Shown: positions 44,463 to 53,518 of the stretch, in pieces
How the letters are laid out: the number at the start of each line of letters is the position of its first letter
Numbering within the stretch: position 1 is the first letter of the stretch
DNA from: Mycolicibacterium sphagni
GTDB lineage: Bacteria; Actinomycetota; Actinomycetes; Mycobacteriales; Mycobacteriaceae
Assembly (NCBI RefSeq): GCF_002250655.1
Contig: NZ_NOZR01000024.1
Span: 1-64,000, forward strand
DNA length: 64,000 bases
Direction: 5' to 3'
The notes under the pieces: generated by a model
What the model saw: the letters and a program-made list of their open reading frames with translations, nothing else
What the model was told of the DNA's origin: nothing
Databases searched by the model: none
Made by a program: the position numbers and the translations under genes

Positions 44463-45841
44463 CCCGGCCCGGGCTGCGTGTGGTCGCCGCCGGCTTGGCA
44501 GTCCTTGTCGTCATGAGCCCGTCGGCGTGGGCGGTCGACCCCCCTTCTGTCGAATCCGGCACCGCGCTGCCGGCTGGCGGTGCCGGACCTGCCGCCGCCA
44601 TGGTGCAGCGCTCGGAATGCGTGACAACCGGCGTCATGCCCGGGACTGACCCGGGTGCCCTCTCACTTCACCAGCAGATGCTGAATCTGCCTGGAGCGTG
44701 GACGTTTTCGAGGGGAGAAGGCCAGCTCGTCGCGGTGATCGACACCGGAGTCACACCGGGGCCGCGACTGCCCAATGTCGAGGGTGGCGGCGACTTTGTC
44801 TCGACCACAGATGGATTGACCGACTGTGACGGTCACGGCACCGCCGTGGCCGGGATCATCGGTGGCCAACCCGGGGCTGATGCCTTCTCAGGAGTGGCGC
44901 CCGCGGCCCGGCTGCTGTCGATCAGGCAGACGTCGGCCGCGTACTCGCCGCGCGAACAGGACGACGATCCAGCGGCAGTCAAGGTGACCACCGATATCTC
45001 GGCGCTGGCGCACGCCGTTGTGCGCGCGGCCGACTTGGGCGCGCGGGTCATCAATATCTCACTGACGTTGTGCCCCGGTGCCGGCACCAGCGTGGACCAG
45101 CAGGCGCTTGGCGCGGCGCTGCGCTATGCCGCGGTCGACAAAGATGCCGTCATCGTCGCCGCCGCCGGGGACGTCGGTGTGACAACGCTTTCCGGCGGCG
45201 CCGACTGTCAGGCCAACCCGATCAGCGCAGCGGGCGACCGTGACGACCCCCGGAACTGGCAAGGCACCACGTCTGTCTCTGTGCCGTCGTGGTGGCAACC
45301 CTATGTGCTCTCGGTGGGCTCTGTGACGACCAGCGGAGTGCCCTCCGCCTTCTCCATGCCCGGGCCGTGGTTGGGCATCGCGGCCCCAGGCGAGGATGTG
45401 GTATCGATTGGCAACGGCCCCGCCGCAGGCTTGGTCAACGGAATAGCCGGTGCTCGTGGACAGTGGGTGGCCCTCACTGGTACCGGCTACGCCGCGGCGT
45501 ACGTCTCCGGTGTCGCGGCATTGGTTCGCAGTCGGTTTCCGGATATGCCTGCCGCGCAGGTGGTCCGCCGGCTGCAGACGACTGCCCACGAGGGGGCCCA
45601 GGCTCCCTCGAATCTGATGGGTGCGGGCGCACTCGATCCGGTGGCAGCGTTGACATGGGAACTGCCGGTGCCTGATTCCGGTCGGGCCGGCACCGAGCCC
45701 GTCCGGATCGCCGCGCCGGCCGCACCGCAAGTCCGGGATCACTCGGCGCGCACGATCGCGTTCGGCGGCACCTTGGCATTGACGTTGGCGGTGATCGGCA
45801 CCGCATACGCGGCACATCGACGGAAGGACCGCCACGAGTGA
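44459..45841 (+). CDS. mycP3: Mycosin (MycP3-like) with lost catalytic serine: likely pseudoprotease
   Basis: A 460-aa subtilisin-fold protein with signal peptide (about 1-26) and C-terminal membrane anchor (about 430-452). Asp95 (AVIDTGV) and His126 (CDGHGTAVAG) are intact. The serine motif, normally GTSxAA, is GTGYAAAYVSG, so residue 343 is Gly. The oxyanion Asn motif AAAGN is AAAGD (D238). Both changes are clear in the codons (ggc at 45485, gac at 45170). Mycosins also stabilise the ESX membrane complex independently of proteolysis, so this copy may be structural only. It overlaps eccD and eccE by 4 bp each. Confidence 0.92.
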   Translation: MTRPGLRVVAAGLAVLVVMSPSAWAVDPPSVESGTALPAGGAGPAAAMVQRSECVTTGVMPGTDPGALSLHQQMLNLPGAWTFSRGEGQLVAVIDTGVTPGPRLPNVEGGGDFVSTTDGLTDCDGHGTAVAGIIGGQPGADAFSGVAPAARLLSIRQTSAAYSPREQDDDPAAVKVTTDISALAHAVVRAADLGARVINISLTLCPGAGTSVDQQALGAALRYAAVDKDAVIVAAAGDVGVTTLSGGADCQANPISAAGDRDDPRNWQGTTSVSVPSWWQPYVLSVGSVTTSGVPSAFSMPGPWLGIAAPGEDVVSIGNGPAAGLVNGIAGARGQWVALTGTGYAAAYVSGVAALVRSRFPDMPAAQVVRRLQTTAHEGAQAPSNLMGAGALDPVAALTWELPVPDSGRAGTEPVRIAAPAAPQVRDHSARTIAFGGTLALTLAVIGTAYAAHRRKDRHE

Positions 45842-46782
45842 GGATCGTCTTGCCTGGCACCGGCAGAGTGGCGCTGGCACTCGTGGTTGTAATCCCGGCC
45901 GTGATGGCCTATCCATGGCATACGGAGCCGCACCGATGGGCATTCGCGGTAGCGGCTGCGGTGGTGCTGGCTCTCTTCGGGTCGTGGCGCGGCTTGCATG
46001 TGACCACAATTCTCATGCGCCGCCTGGTGCTATTGCGTCGGAAGCAACGCCGCGAGCGTGGAGCCCATCAGCTGGTGGAACAGATCGGCGCCGACGCGCG
46101 CACCACGGTGGTGCTGAGAGTGGTCGACGCCGGTGCGCAGGACCTTCCGGTCGACCTGATCGCCGGCTACCTTGATCGCTACGGTGTGCGCTGCGAATCA
46201 GTGCGGCTCACCAGTCGCGACACTGCCATCGGACGAACCACATGGATCGGTCTGACCATGTCGGCGGCGGCGAATCTGACTGCATTGCAAGCACGGTCGA
46301 CGAGAATTCCACTGCGGAAGACGGCCGACCTCACCGCACGTCGCCTCGCCGACGAGCTTCGTGAACGTGGGTGGGCGGTGACGGCCACCGATCTCAAGAT
46401 CCCCGACATGCTCGGTCCACAGGTCACCGAGCATTGGCGCGCCGTGGCCGACGGGCAGTCCGGCTATGTGGCTGCCTACGGGGTCGACGGCGATTCAGTG
46501 CCGGAGTCGCTTGCCGCGTTGCGTTCGCATGGATTCGGCGAGGTGTGGACGGCCGTCGAATTGAGCAGGGGTGGAGTTGCGGTGGCATGTGCGATCCGTA
46601 CCCCGAACCTGCCAGGGGCAGCCGCGCCCGCGGATGGGCTGGTGTTGCGTCGTGGCGCACAGCGGGACGCGCTGCGCGCTCTGATCCCGTCGTCGACGAG
46701 ATCGCTCGACGCGGACGTCTCTGAGGTCGACAGGCGTTCGATCGCGCGATGGATGGCGAACGGTGCCCCGGTGCGGATATGA
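45838..46782 (+). CDS. eccE3: EccE, ESX-3-type membrane component
   Basis: A 314-aa protein with two N-terminal membrane helices (about 8-27 and 33-50) and a cytoplasmic domain, as in EccE3. EccE sits at the periphery of the ESX complex and contacts mycosin. The GTG start overlaps the mycP stop and its own stop overlaps the mmpL ATG, which ties the transporter gene to the ESX operon. Confidence 0.92.
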   Translation: MRIVLPGTGRVALALVVVIPAVMAYPWHTEPHRWAFAVAAAVVLALFGSWRGLHVTTILMRRLVLLRRKQRRERGAHQLVEQIGADARTTVVLRVVDAGAQDLPVDLIAGYLDRYGVRCESVRLTSRDTAIGRTTWIGLTMSAAANLTALQARSTRIPLRKTADLTARRLADELRERGWAVTATDLKIPDMLGPQVTEHWRAVADGQSGYVAAYGVDGDSVPESLAALRSHGFGEVWTAVELSRGGVAVACAIRTPNLPGAAAPADGLVLRRGAQRDALRALIPSSTRSLDADVSEVDRRSIARWMANGAPVRI

Positions 46783-49652
46783 ACTCCGAGGTGATGGCTG
46801 AGCCCAGGCGTTCGGCGCTCGCGACCTGGATCCGGCGGCTCGCGGTCCCGATCATCTTTGGGTGGGTCGCTGCCGTCGCCGTCGTGAACACGGTCATCCC
46901 GCAGCTCGAGGTTGTCGGCACCATGCGCTCGGTGCAGATGAGCCCAGACTTCGCGCCGTCGGTCGTCGCGATGAAACGCGTCGGCCAGGTGTTCGGCGAA
47001 TACCGTTCCGACAGTTCGGCGATGATTGTGCTGGAAGGCCGGCAACCGCTCGGCCCCGACGCGCATCGTTACTACGACTCCATCGTCGCCCGCCTCGAGG
47101 CGGACGAGAGTCACGTCGAATATGTGCAGGACTTCTGGGGCGACCCGCTTACTGCGGCGGGCGCGCAGAGTAACGACGGCAAAGCCGCCTATGTGCAGCT
47201 GTACCTCGTCGGAAACCAGGGCGAGACGGCAGCCAACGAGTCGATCAAGGCGGTCAGATCGATCGTCGAGGATCTCCCGTCGCCGCCGGGGGTGACCGCA
47301 TACGTGTCAGGCCCGGCCGCGCTGGCAGCGGACGAACAGGCCGCCGGCGACCGCAGCGCGACAGTCATCGTGGGCCTCACCCTCATTGTCATCACCACGA
47401 TGTTGTTGTTGGTTTACCGTTCGATCGGCACGGTGCTGATCGTGCTGGGGATGGTGCTTGTCGAGCTGGCCGCGGCACGCGGTGTGGTGGCCTCGCTCGC
47501 CTATTTTCATGTCATCGGGCTGACGACATTTGTCACGAATCTTCTTGTCACACTAGCCATCGCCGCCTCCACCGACTATGCGATCTTCCTGGTCGGCCGC
47601 TATCAAGAGGCGAGGACCAGCGGCCAAGATCGAGAAGCCGCGTATCACACGATGTACGGTGGGACCGCCCACGTGATCCTGGCGTCCGGTTCGACGATCG
47701 CCGGCGCGACGCTGTGTCTGCATTTCACGCGGTTGCCGTACTTCCAGACACTGGGAGTGCCGCTGGCGACCGGCATGGTCGTGGCGGTATTCGGGGCACT
47801 GACCCTCGGGCCCGCGGTGATCACCGTAGCCACCCGGTTAGGGCGGCTGGAACCCAAGCGCGCCATGCGGATCCGCGGTTGGCGCAAGGTAGGTGCGCTG
47901 GTCGCCCGATGGCCCGGGCCGGTACTCATCGCGACCAGTGTGATCGCATTGATTGGCCTGCTATCACTGGTCGGCTACCGCACCAACTACAACGAGCGCC
48001 GATACCTGCCGGCCGACCTACCGTCGACCGCCGGATACGCCGCGGCCGAACGGCACTTCTCCAGCGCCCGCCTCAATCCCGAAGTGTTGCTGATCGAGAC
48101 CGACAGAGACCTGCGCAACCCCGCTGATTTCATGGTGATTGACAAGATCGCCAGAGACATCGGCGACCAGCCGGGGATCAACCGGGTTCAGACGATCACT
48201 CGCCCGGACGGACTGCCGCTCAAGTTCAGTACGATTCCGGCTCAGTTGAGCATGATGGGTAGTGTCCAGACCCTGAACCAGAGCTACCTGCAGGACCGGA
48301 TGAAGGACGTGCTCGCGCAGGCCGACCTCATGCAGACCAGTATCGACGCCCTTATCCGGATGCAGGCACTGATGTCGGAGATGACCGCCAACACCCATGA
48401 CATCGCTGGGAAGAGCCACCAAATGGCCTCTGACGTCAAGCAATTACGCGACCACATCGCCGAGTTCGACGATTCGTTCCGGCCGGTCCGCAACTATCTG
48501 TACTGGGAGCCGCACTGTTACGACATCCCGGTGTGTTGGTCGCTGCGTTCCGTGTTCGACGCGCTCGACAGCACCGATAAGTTGACCAGCGACATCGATG
48601 GTCTGCTGCCCAATCTCGACCGCATCGACGCTGTGATGCCGCAATTCGTTCAGCAGCTGCCAGCTCAGATCGAGACGCTGAAGCAGATGAAGGCGATGAT
48701 GCTGACGATGTACGCCACTCAGAACGGGCTCTTGGAGCAGATGGCTGCGATGCAGAGCGACCAGGCGGCCATGGGTGAAGCGTTCAACGAATCGCGCAAC
48801 GACCAGAGTTTCTATCTCCCACCGGAAGCTTTCAAGAACGACGAACTCAAGCGGGGGATGAAGTTCTTCATCTCACCGGACGGTCACGCGGTCCGCTTCA
48901 TCGTCAGCCTCGACGACGATCCCCTCACCCCAGAAGGCCTGCAGCGCATCGACACCATCAGGCAAGCGGCCACACAGGCGATGAAGCGCACGCCCCTGGA
49001 AGGCTCCGCGGTGTACGTCGGAGGTACGGCCTCGGTGTTCAAGGACATGCAAGAAGGAAATGACTACGACCTGCTCATCGCCGGAATCGCTGCGCTGTGC
49101 CTGATCTTCGTCATCATGTTGATCATCACCCGCAGTGCTGTCGCCGCCACCGTGATCGTCGGGACGGTGGGGATTTCCCTGGGCGCGTCGTTCGGCCTCT
49201 CGATGCTGTTGTGGCAGTACATCATCGGTCTCGAGTTGCACTTCATGGTGATGGCGATGGCGCTGATCATCCTGCTGGCAGTCGGGGCGGACTACAACCT
49301 GCTGCTGGTGGCCCGGTTCAAAGAAGAGATGCATGCCGGGCTCAAGACCGGCATCATCCGGGCGATGGGCGGAACGGGATCGGTGGTGACATCCGCCGGT
49401 CTGGTCTTCGCTTTCACGATGATGTCGATGGCAGTCAGTGAGCTCACGGTGGTCGCGCAGATCGGGACCACGATAGCTTTGGGCTTGTTGTTCGACACGC
49501 TCGTCGTCCGGGCCTTCATGACGCCCGCAATAGCGACCTTGCTGGGCAAGTGGTTCTGGTGGCCACAGGTCGTTCGGCCCAAGCCTGTGCCGGCGCCATG
49601 GCCGAAACCCGCTGCCGCCGTGGATACTTCCGACTCACCCGTGCCCGAATAG
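46779..49652 (+). CDS. MmpL4/5-like RND transporter
   Basis: A 957-aa MmpL. TM1 is followed by a periplasmic domain, then TM2-6 (TDYAIFLVGRYQEA in TM4 region), a second periplasmic domain and TM7-12 (GADYNLLLVARFKEE). Residues about 490-690 hold a long Gln/Met-rich coiled-coil hairpin, the feature of the siderophore exporters MmpL4 and MmpL5. No MmpS partner adjoins it. The ATG at 46779 overlaps the eccE stop by 4 bp. The neighbouring isonitrile-lipopeptide genes make that product the likely cargo. Confidence 0.93.
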   Translation: MNSEVMAEPRRSALATWIRRLAVPIIFGWVAAVAVVNTVIPQLEVVGTMRSVQMSPDFAPSVVAMKRVGQVFGEYRSDSSAMIVLEGRQPLGPDAHRYYDSIVARLEADESHVEYVQDFWGDPLTAAGAQSNDGKAAYVQLYLVGNQGETAANESIKAVRSIVEDLPSPPGVTAYVSGPAALAADEQAAGDRSATVIVGLTLIVITTMLLLVYRSIGTVLIVLGMVLVELAAARGVVASLAYFHVIGLTTFVTNLLVTLAIAASTDYAIFLVGRYQEARTSGQDREAAYHTMYGGTAHVILASGSTIAGATLCLHFTRLPYFQTLGVPLATGMVVAVFGALTLGPAVITVATRLGRLEPKRAMRIRGWRKVGALVARWPGPVLIATSVIALIGLLSLVGYRTNYNERRYLPADLPSTAGYAAAERHFSSARLNPEVLLIETDRDLRNPADFMVIDKIARDIGDQPGINRVQTITRPDGLPLKFSTIPAQLSMMGSVQTLNQSYLQDRMKDVLAQADLMQTSIDALIRMQALMSEMTANTHDIAGKSHQMASDVKQLRDHIAEFDDSFRPVRNYLYWEPHCYDIPVCWSLRSVFDALDSTDKLTSDIDGLLPNLDRIDAVMPQFVQQLPAQIETLKQMKAMMLTMYATQNGLLEQMAAMQSDQAAMGEAFNESRNDQSFYLPPEAFKNDELKRGMKFFISPDGHAVRFIVSLDDDPLTPEGLQRIDTIRQAATQAMKRTPLEGSAVYVGGTASVFKDMQEGNDYDLLIAGIAALCLIFVIMLIITRSAVAATVIVGTVGISLGASFGLSMLLWQYIIGLELHFMVMAMALIILLAVGADYNLLLVARFKEEMHAGLKTGIIRAMGGTGSVVTSAGLVFAFTMMSMAVSELTVVAQIGTTIALGLLFDTLVVRAFMTPAIATLLGKWFWWPQVVRPKPVPAPWPKPAAAVDTSDSPVPE

Positions 49653-49664
49653 GATAACCAGCGG

Positions 49665-50471
49665 TCAGCCGAACTCGACGAGGTTCGTGGGCGCGCGGAA
49701 CCTGCTGAACATGGGGCGCCGGTAGACACGGGCGGCCCAGCGTAGGACCGTGCCGCGTCCCGCCGGCATAGGCAGCTCCCGTACTCCGCGGATACCAGCA
49801 CTGGTGCGCAGATCGTCGTAGTCCTTGGCGGTGAACCAGAACGGCATCGGTGGCGCGGTGTAGTTCGGGCTGAGCTTGATGCCGCGTCGGCGCGAGTATG
49901 CGCTCAGGAGCCGTGGCACGCTGTCGAACATCAGCTGACCACGAGCAAACCGCTTGGCGCACGCGGTGATCAGGTCGAGCACAGGCTCACGCTGGAGATA
50001 CTGGAACAGGCCTTCGGCGGTGATCAGAACTCCGTTGGTGTCGTCGACCTGGTCCATCCAGGAGTAGTCCAGAGCGGACTGGGCGCGGTAGTGCAGCCGG
50101 TCCGATGTCGGTAGCAACTGCCGGCGCAGCTCGACGATCGGCGCGAGGTCGACCGATAGCCAGGTCACCTGCCCGTTGTCGACCCGCCAGAAGCTGGTCT
50201 GCAGTCCTTCGGCGAGGGCCACCACGGTGGCGCGCGGGCGTGCGGCCAGAAACTGGCGGGTGTATTCGTCGAACGACAGGGCCCGCAGAGCGGTCGCTTG
50301 ATGGGTGCGGCCGAAATGGTGGTAGTCGTAATCAAGGCGGTCGCGCAGTGTGATCGCCATCGGATCGTCGATGATGCCGTCGGGCCGGGCCGCCTCTGCC
50401 GAGCGCTGGTAAAGCGTGAGTAACGCTGTCTCTGAGACTCCGTCGAGGTGGCGGGCGTCGATGGCTGGCAT
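49665..50471 (-). CDS. LCM/PPM1-family SAM-dependent methyltransferase
   Basis: A 268-aa methyltransferase of the leucine-carboxyl-methyltransferase-like group common in mycobacteria and actinomycete gene clusters. Motifs are ARPRATVVALAEGLQTSFWRVDN (SAM site), WLSVDLAPIVELRRQLLP and GVLITAEGLFQYLQ. It lies opposite to its neighbours, between mmpL and the PPE gene. O-methylation of a pathway product is possible, but the target is unknown. The ATG at 50471 starts MPAIDARHL; no strong ribosome site is seen. Confidence 0.85.
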   Translation of the reverse strand: MPAIDARHLDGVSETALLTLYQRSAEAARPDGIIDDPMAITLRDRLDYDYHHFGRTHQATALRALSFDEYTRQFLAARPRATVVALAEGLQTSFWRVDNGQVTWLSVDLAPIVELRRQLLPTSDRLHYRAQSALDYSWMDQVDDTNGVLITAEGLFQYLQREPVLDLITACAKRFARGQLMFDSVPRLLSAYSRRRGIKLSPNYTAPPMPFWFTAKDYDDLRTSAGIRGVRELPMPAGRGTVLRWAARVYRRPMFSRFRAPTNLVEFG

Positions 50472-50636
50472 GGATTCACCGTACTGGTTTCCCGTTATTG
50501 ACAGCGCTGACGGTCGGCGGGAACTATCCCGCAGATCTGGCCGACTACCTGACGGATCTCCGCGACGGCAACGCAGTCCGTCGCACGACGAATACCGCGG
50601 CGACGCGCCTGATGCAGCCGTGAAGGAGGTGGAGTT

Positions 50637-52106
50637 GTGACAGCCCCGGTCTGGCTGGCAGTTCCGCCCGAACTGCACTCGGCACTGCTGAGCGGAGGTC
50701 CAGGGCCAGGATCGCTGCTTGCCGCCGCCGGGCAGTGGCACGAGCTCAGTGTTGCCTACGGTGACGCCGCGGCCGAACTGGCGCGACTCCTGGCCGAGGT
50801 GCAGGCCACCAGTTGGCAGGGGCCCAGCGCTACGCACTACGCAGCGGCACACGTGCCGTACCTGGCCTGGCTTGAGCGAGCGTCGATCGACAGCGCGGTG
50901 ACCGCCGCCGCGCACAGCACAATCGCGGCCGCCTACAGTGCCGCACTTGCGGCGATGCCGACCCTGGTGGAGCTGGGCGCCAACCACATCGCCCACGGCG
51001 TGTTGATCGGTACCAACTTTTTCGGCATCAACACCATCCCCATCGCGGTCAACGAAGCTGACTACGTACGCATGTGGATTCAGGCTGCCGAAACGATGAC
51101 CGTCTATCAGGCTGTCACCGACGCGGCGACCGCGACCATACCGCCGGCTGTTCCAGCGCCCCACATCCTTGCACCGGGTGGCGACGCGGTCAGTGCGCAG
51201 CAGAGCACGTCCAGTTCGATCAGCCAGCTCATCAAGGACATCCTCGACTTCATCGCCGACCCATACAAATATTTCCTGGCGTTCTTCCAGCGTCTCGGAT
51301 TCAGCCCGGCAGTTGCCGCTTTCCTCACTGCGATCGCCGCTGTGCTGTACGAGATTCTGTGGATTCCCTACTACGCCTCGTATGGCTTGCTGCTGCTGCC
51401 CTTCTTCCTTCCTGCATTGAGTGCGCTAAGTGCCCTCAGCGCATTGGCTCTGCTGCTAAATCAGGACCCCGCAGCCGAACCCCTTCCTGTTCCGGCTGAC
51501 AGCGATGCTGGTCAGCGCGCGCAGCCGAATGCCACCACCGGGGTGGTGCTGGCTCCGTCGGCCGCCCCGAGTGCCACGCCACAGACTGCCAACCCCGCGC
51601 CGAACTCGTCCGCCTCGGCCGCGTCTGCGAGTCCTGCCCCGTCGTCGGTGATCAGTTACGCTATTCCGCCACTGTCTCCGCCTGCGGTGGGAACCGGGCC
51701 CAAAGCGGGCGCGACGGCGTCCGACTCGATCAGTGAGGCGGCCGCCGCCATCGCAGCCGCACGAGCGGCCGCAGGAGCCCGCAGCCGTGGACGCACGACG
51801 GGCCGAAGCCGTTCTGGCGCGCGCGGATACCGCTACGAATTCATCGAGGAGCCAGTCACCGTGGGCGCCGGCTCCCGAGACGTCGAGCCACCATCCTCCA
51901 CTGCCAGCAGCCGCGGGGCCGGACCGCTCGGCTTCGCCGGGGCTGCCCCGAAGACGGGCATCGCCGCCGCCGGACTTGCCCAGCTGTCTGATGACGGCGA
52001 AACCAACACAGTGCCCATGCTTCCCAGCGGCTGGCTGGCCGACGGATCTGATGTGACAGCAGATGAAAGGGACGAGAGGGTAGATGACACTCAATGTGAA
52101 GGGTGA
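50637..52106 (+). CDS. PPE protein, PPE1-like (first gene of INLP operon)
   Basis: A 489-aa PPE protein. The N-terminal PPE domain (about 1-180) has the PPE motif in LAVPPELHSALLSGGPGPGSLLAAAGQW and WxG as SSWQG-type TSWQG. The middle resembles PPE1 of M. tuberculosis (KDILDFIADPYKYFLAFFQRLGFSPAV), and a Ser/Ala-rich tail contains RGYRYEF and LGFAGAAPKT. The GTG start follows AAGGAGG at 50623-50629. The last 23 bp overlap the oxygenase gene. PPE1 precedes the INLP genes in M. tuberculosis as well. Confidence 0.93.
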   Translation: MTAPVWLAVPPELHSALLSGGPGPGSLLAAAGQWHELSVAYGDAAAELARLLAEVQATSWQGPSATHYAAAHVPYLAWLERASIDSAVTAAAHSTIAAAYSAALAAMPTLVELGANHIAHGVLIGTNFFGINTIPIAVNEADYVRMWIQAAETMTVYQAVTDAATATIPPAVPAPHILAPGGDAVSAQQSTSSSISQLIKDILDFIADPYKYFLAFFQRLGFSPAVAAFLTAIAAVLYEILWIPYYASYGLLLLPFFLPALSALSALSALALLLNQDPAAEPLPVPADSDAGQRAQPNATTGVVLAPSAAPSATPQTANPAPNSSASAASASPAPSSVISYAIPPLSPPAVGTGPKAGATASDSISEAAAAIAAARAAAGARSRGRTTGRSRSGARGYRYEFIEEPVTVGAGSRDVEPPSSTASSRGAGPLGFAGAAPKTGIAAAGLAQLSDDGETNTVPMLPSGWLADGSDVTADERDERVDDTQCEG

Positions 52107-52953
52107 GGGACTCGGTGCGCAGATCACCGGGATCGATCCCGCGAATCTGGACGACATCAGCAGGGACGAGATCCGCGAAGCCGTCTACCGGAACAAGCTC
52201 GTCGTCCTCAAAGATGTCCATCCGTCCCCGGAGGAATTCATCAGTCTCGGAAAGATTCTCGGCGACATCGTTCCGTATTACGAAGCGATGTATCACCACG
52301 AGAAGCATCCGGAGATCTTCGTGTCCTCGACCGAGCAAGGTCGAGGAGTCCCGAAAACCGGCGCGTTCTGGCACATCGACTACATGTTCATGCCCCAACC
52401 CTTCGCATTCTCGATGGTGTTGCCACTCACGGTGCCCGGGCCCGACCGGGGCACCTACTTCATCGACTTGACCAAGGTCTGGGAAGCACTGCCCGCCGAC
52501 AAACAGGCACCCGCCCTGGGAACGTTCAGCACCCACGATCCACGGCGCCACATCAAGATCCGGCCAACGGACGTCTACCGGCCTATCGGGGAAGTGTGGG
52601 ACGAAATCACCAAGACAACGCCGCCGATCAAGTGGCCCACGGTGATCCGTCATCCCGCCACCGGTGAGGAGATCCTCTATATCTGCGCCTCGGGTACCAC
52701 CAAGATCGAGGACAAGGATGACAACGTTCTCGATCCGGCCATCCTGAACGAACTCATGACCGCGACCGGGCAACTAGATCCTGATTTCGCATCGCCCTTC
52801 ATCTATACCCAGCACTACGAGGTCGGAGATATCATGCTGTGGGACAATAGAGTTCTGATGCACCGGGCGAAGCACGGCACATCGTCGGGCACGCTCACCA
52901 GCTATCGACTCACCATGCTGGACGGCCTTGAGACGCCGGGATACGCCGTATGA
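52084..52953 (+). CDS. Fe(II)/2-oxoglutarate oxygenase, isonitrile-forming (Rv0097/ScoE-like)
   Basis: A 289-aa TauD-fold enzyme. Iron ligands are H97 and D99 (FWHIDYMF) and H260 (LMHRAKH). YYEAMYHH and VPKTGAFWH are typical of the ScoE/Rv0097 group, which converts the N-carboxymethyl amino-acyl group into an isonitrile by oxidative decarboxylation. It overlaps the PPE gene by 23 bp and the next gene by 4 bp. The paralogue at 62898-63785 shows the same motifs. Confidence 0.9.
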   Translation: MTLNVKGEGLGAQITGIDPANLDDISRDEIREAVYRNKLVVLKDVHPSPEEFISLGKILGDIVPYYEAMYHHEKHPEIFVSSTEQGRGVPKTGAFWHIDYMFMPQPFAFSMVLPLTVPGPDRGTYFIDLTKVWEALPADKQAPALGTFSTHDPRRHIKIRPTDVYRPIGEVWDEITKTTPPIKWPTVIRHPATGEEILYICASGTTKIEDKDDNVLDPAILNELMTATGQLDPDFASPFIYTQHYEVGDIMLWDNRVLMHRAKHGTSSGTLTSYRLTMLDGLETPGYAV

Positions 52954-53492
52954 GCACCGCGGATCTGACGCCGGTCGAAGAGCAGGTCGCCACCGTCCCC
53001 ATCCCGGAGGATCTGGTGGTCAAGGTTCTGGAGCCCTACTCGTACAAAGGGTGCCGCTACCTGCTCGACGCCGAATACAGGGCCACCGAGGACTCGGTGC
53101 TGGCTTTCGGCAACTTCTGCATTCCGGAGTCCGCTTACATCCGGAGCACCGGACATTTCAACGCGGTGGAGCTCTTGTTGTGCTTCAACCAGCTCGCCTA
53201 CACCGCGTTTGCGCCGGCCATCCTCAAGGAAGAGATCCCGGTTCTGGTGGGGTGGTCGATCGAGGACTACTTCGACTACCAACTGCCGAGCATGCTGATC
53301 AAGACCACCTCGTCGCGGTTCAAGAGACCGATCAACGCGCACAAGTTCTCCGCACGCCTGCTGTGCAAAGACTTCGAGGTCGTCGACCGAAGTTGGCGTT
53401 ACCTGAAGGTTCCGTGCACCATTGAGTTCTGGGACTCCGACGGCGGCGCGGCCTCTGGTGAGGTCGAGCTGGCAGCCCTCAACATCCCGTAA
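52950..53492 (+). CDS. fcoT: FcoT/ScoD-like hotdog protein of INLP synthesis
   Basis: A 180-aa single hotdog-fold protein homologous to Rv0098. YIRSTGHFNAVELLLCFNQLAYTAFAPAIL is the central helix region typical of this group. The family was first named as a long-chain acyl-CoA thioesterase; in isonitrile pathways the homologue ScoD catalyses addition of glycine to the enoyl-ACP. Length is normal for the family (183 aa in M. tuberculosis). The ATG overlaps the oxygenase stop. Confidence 0.9.
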   Translation: MSTADLTPVEEQVATVPIPEDLVVKVLEPYSYKGCRYLLDAEYRATEDSVLAFGNFCIPESAYIRSTGHFNAVELLLCFNQLAYTAFAPAILKEEIPVLVGWSIEDYFDYQLPSMLIKTTSSRFKRPINAHKFSARLLCKDFEVVDRSWRYLKVPCTIEFWDSDGGAASGEVELAALNIP

Positions 53493-53518
53493 TCTGTTGT
53501 TGAGAAAGCGGTTACACC

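Noticed and set aside
50512..50519. GGTCGGCG octamer upstream of the PPE gene, also in the 63.9-kb repeat
   Set aside because: It is a short GC-rich word expected by chance in this genome and is not paired here.
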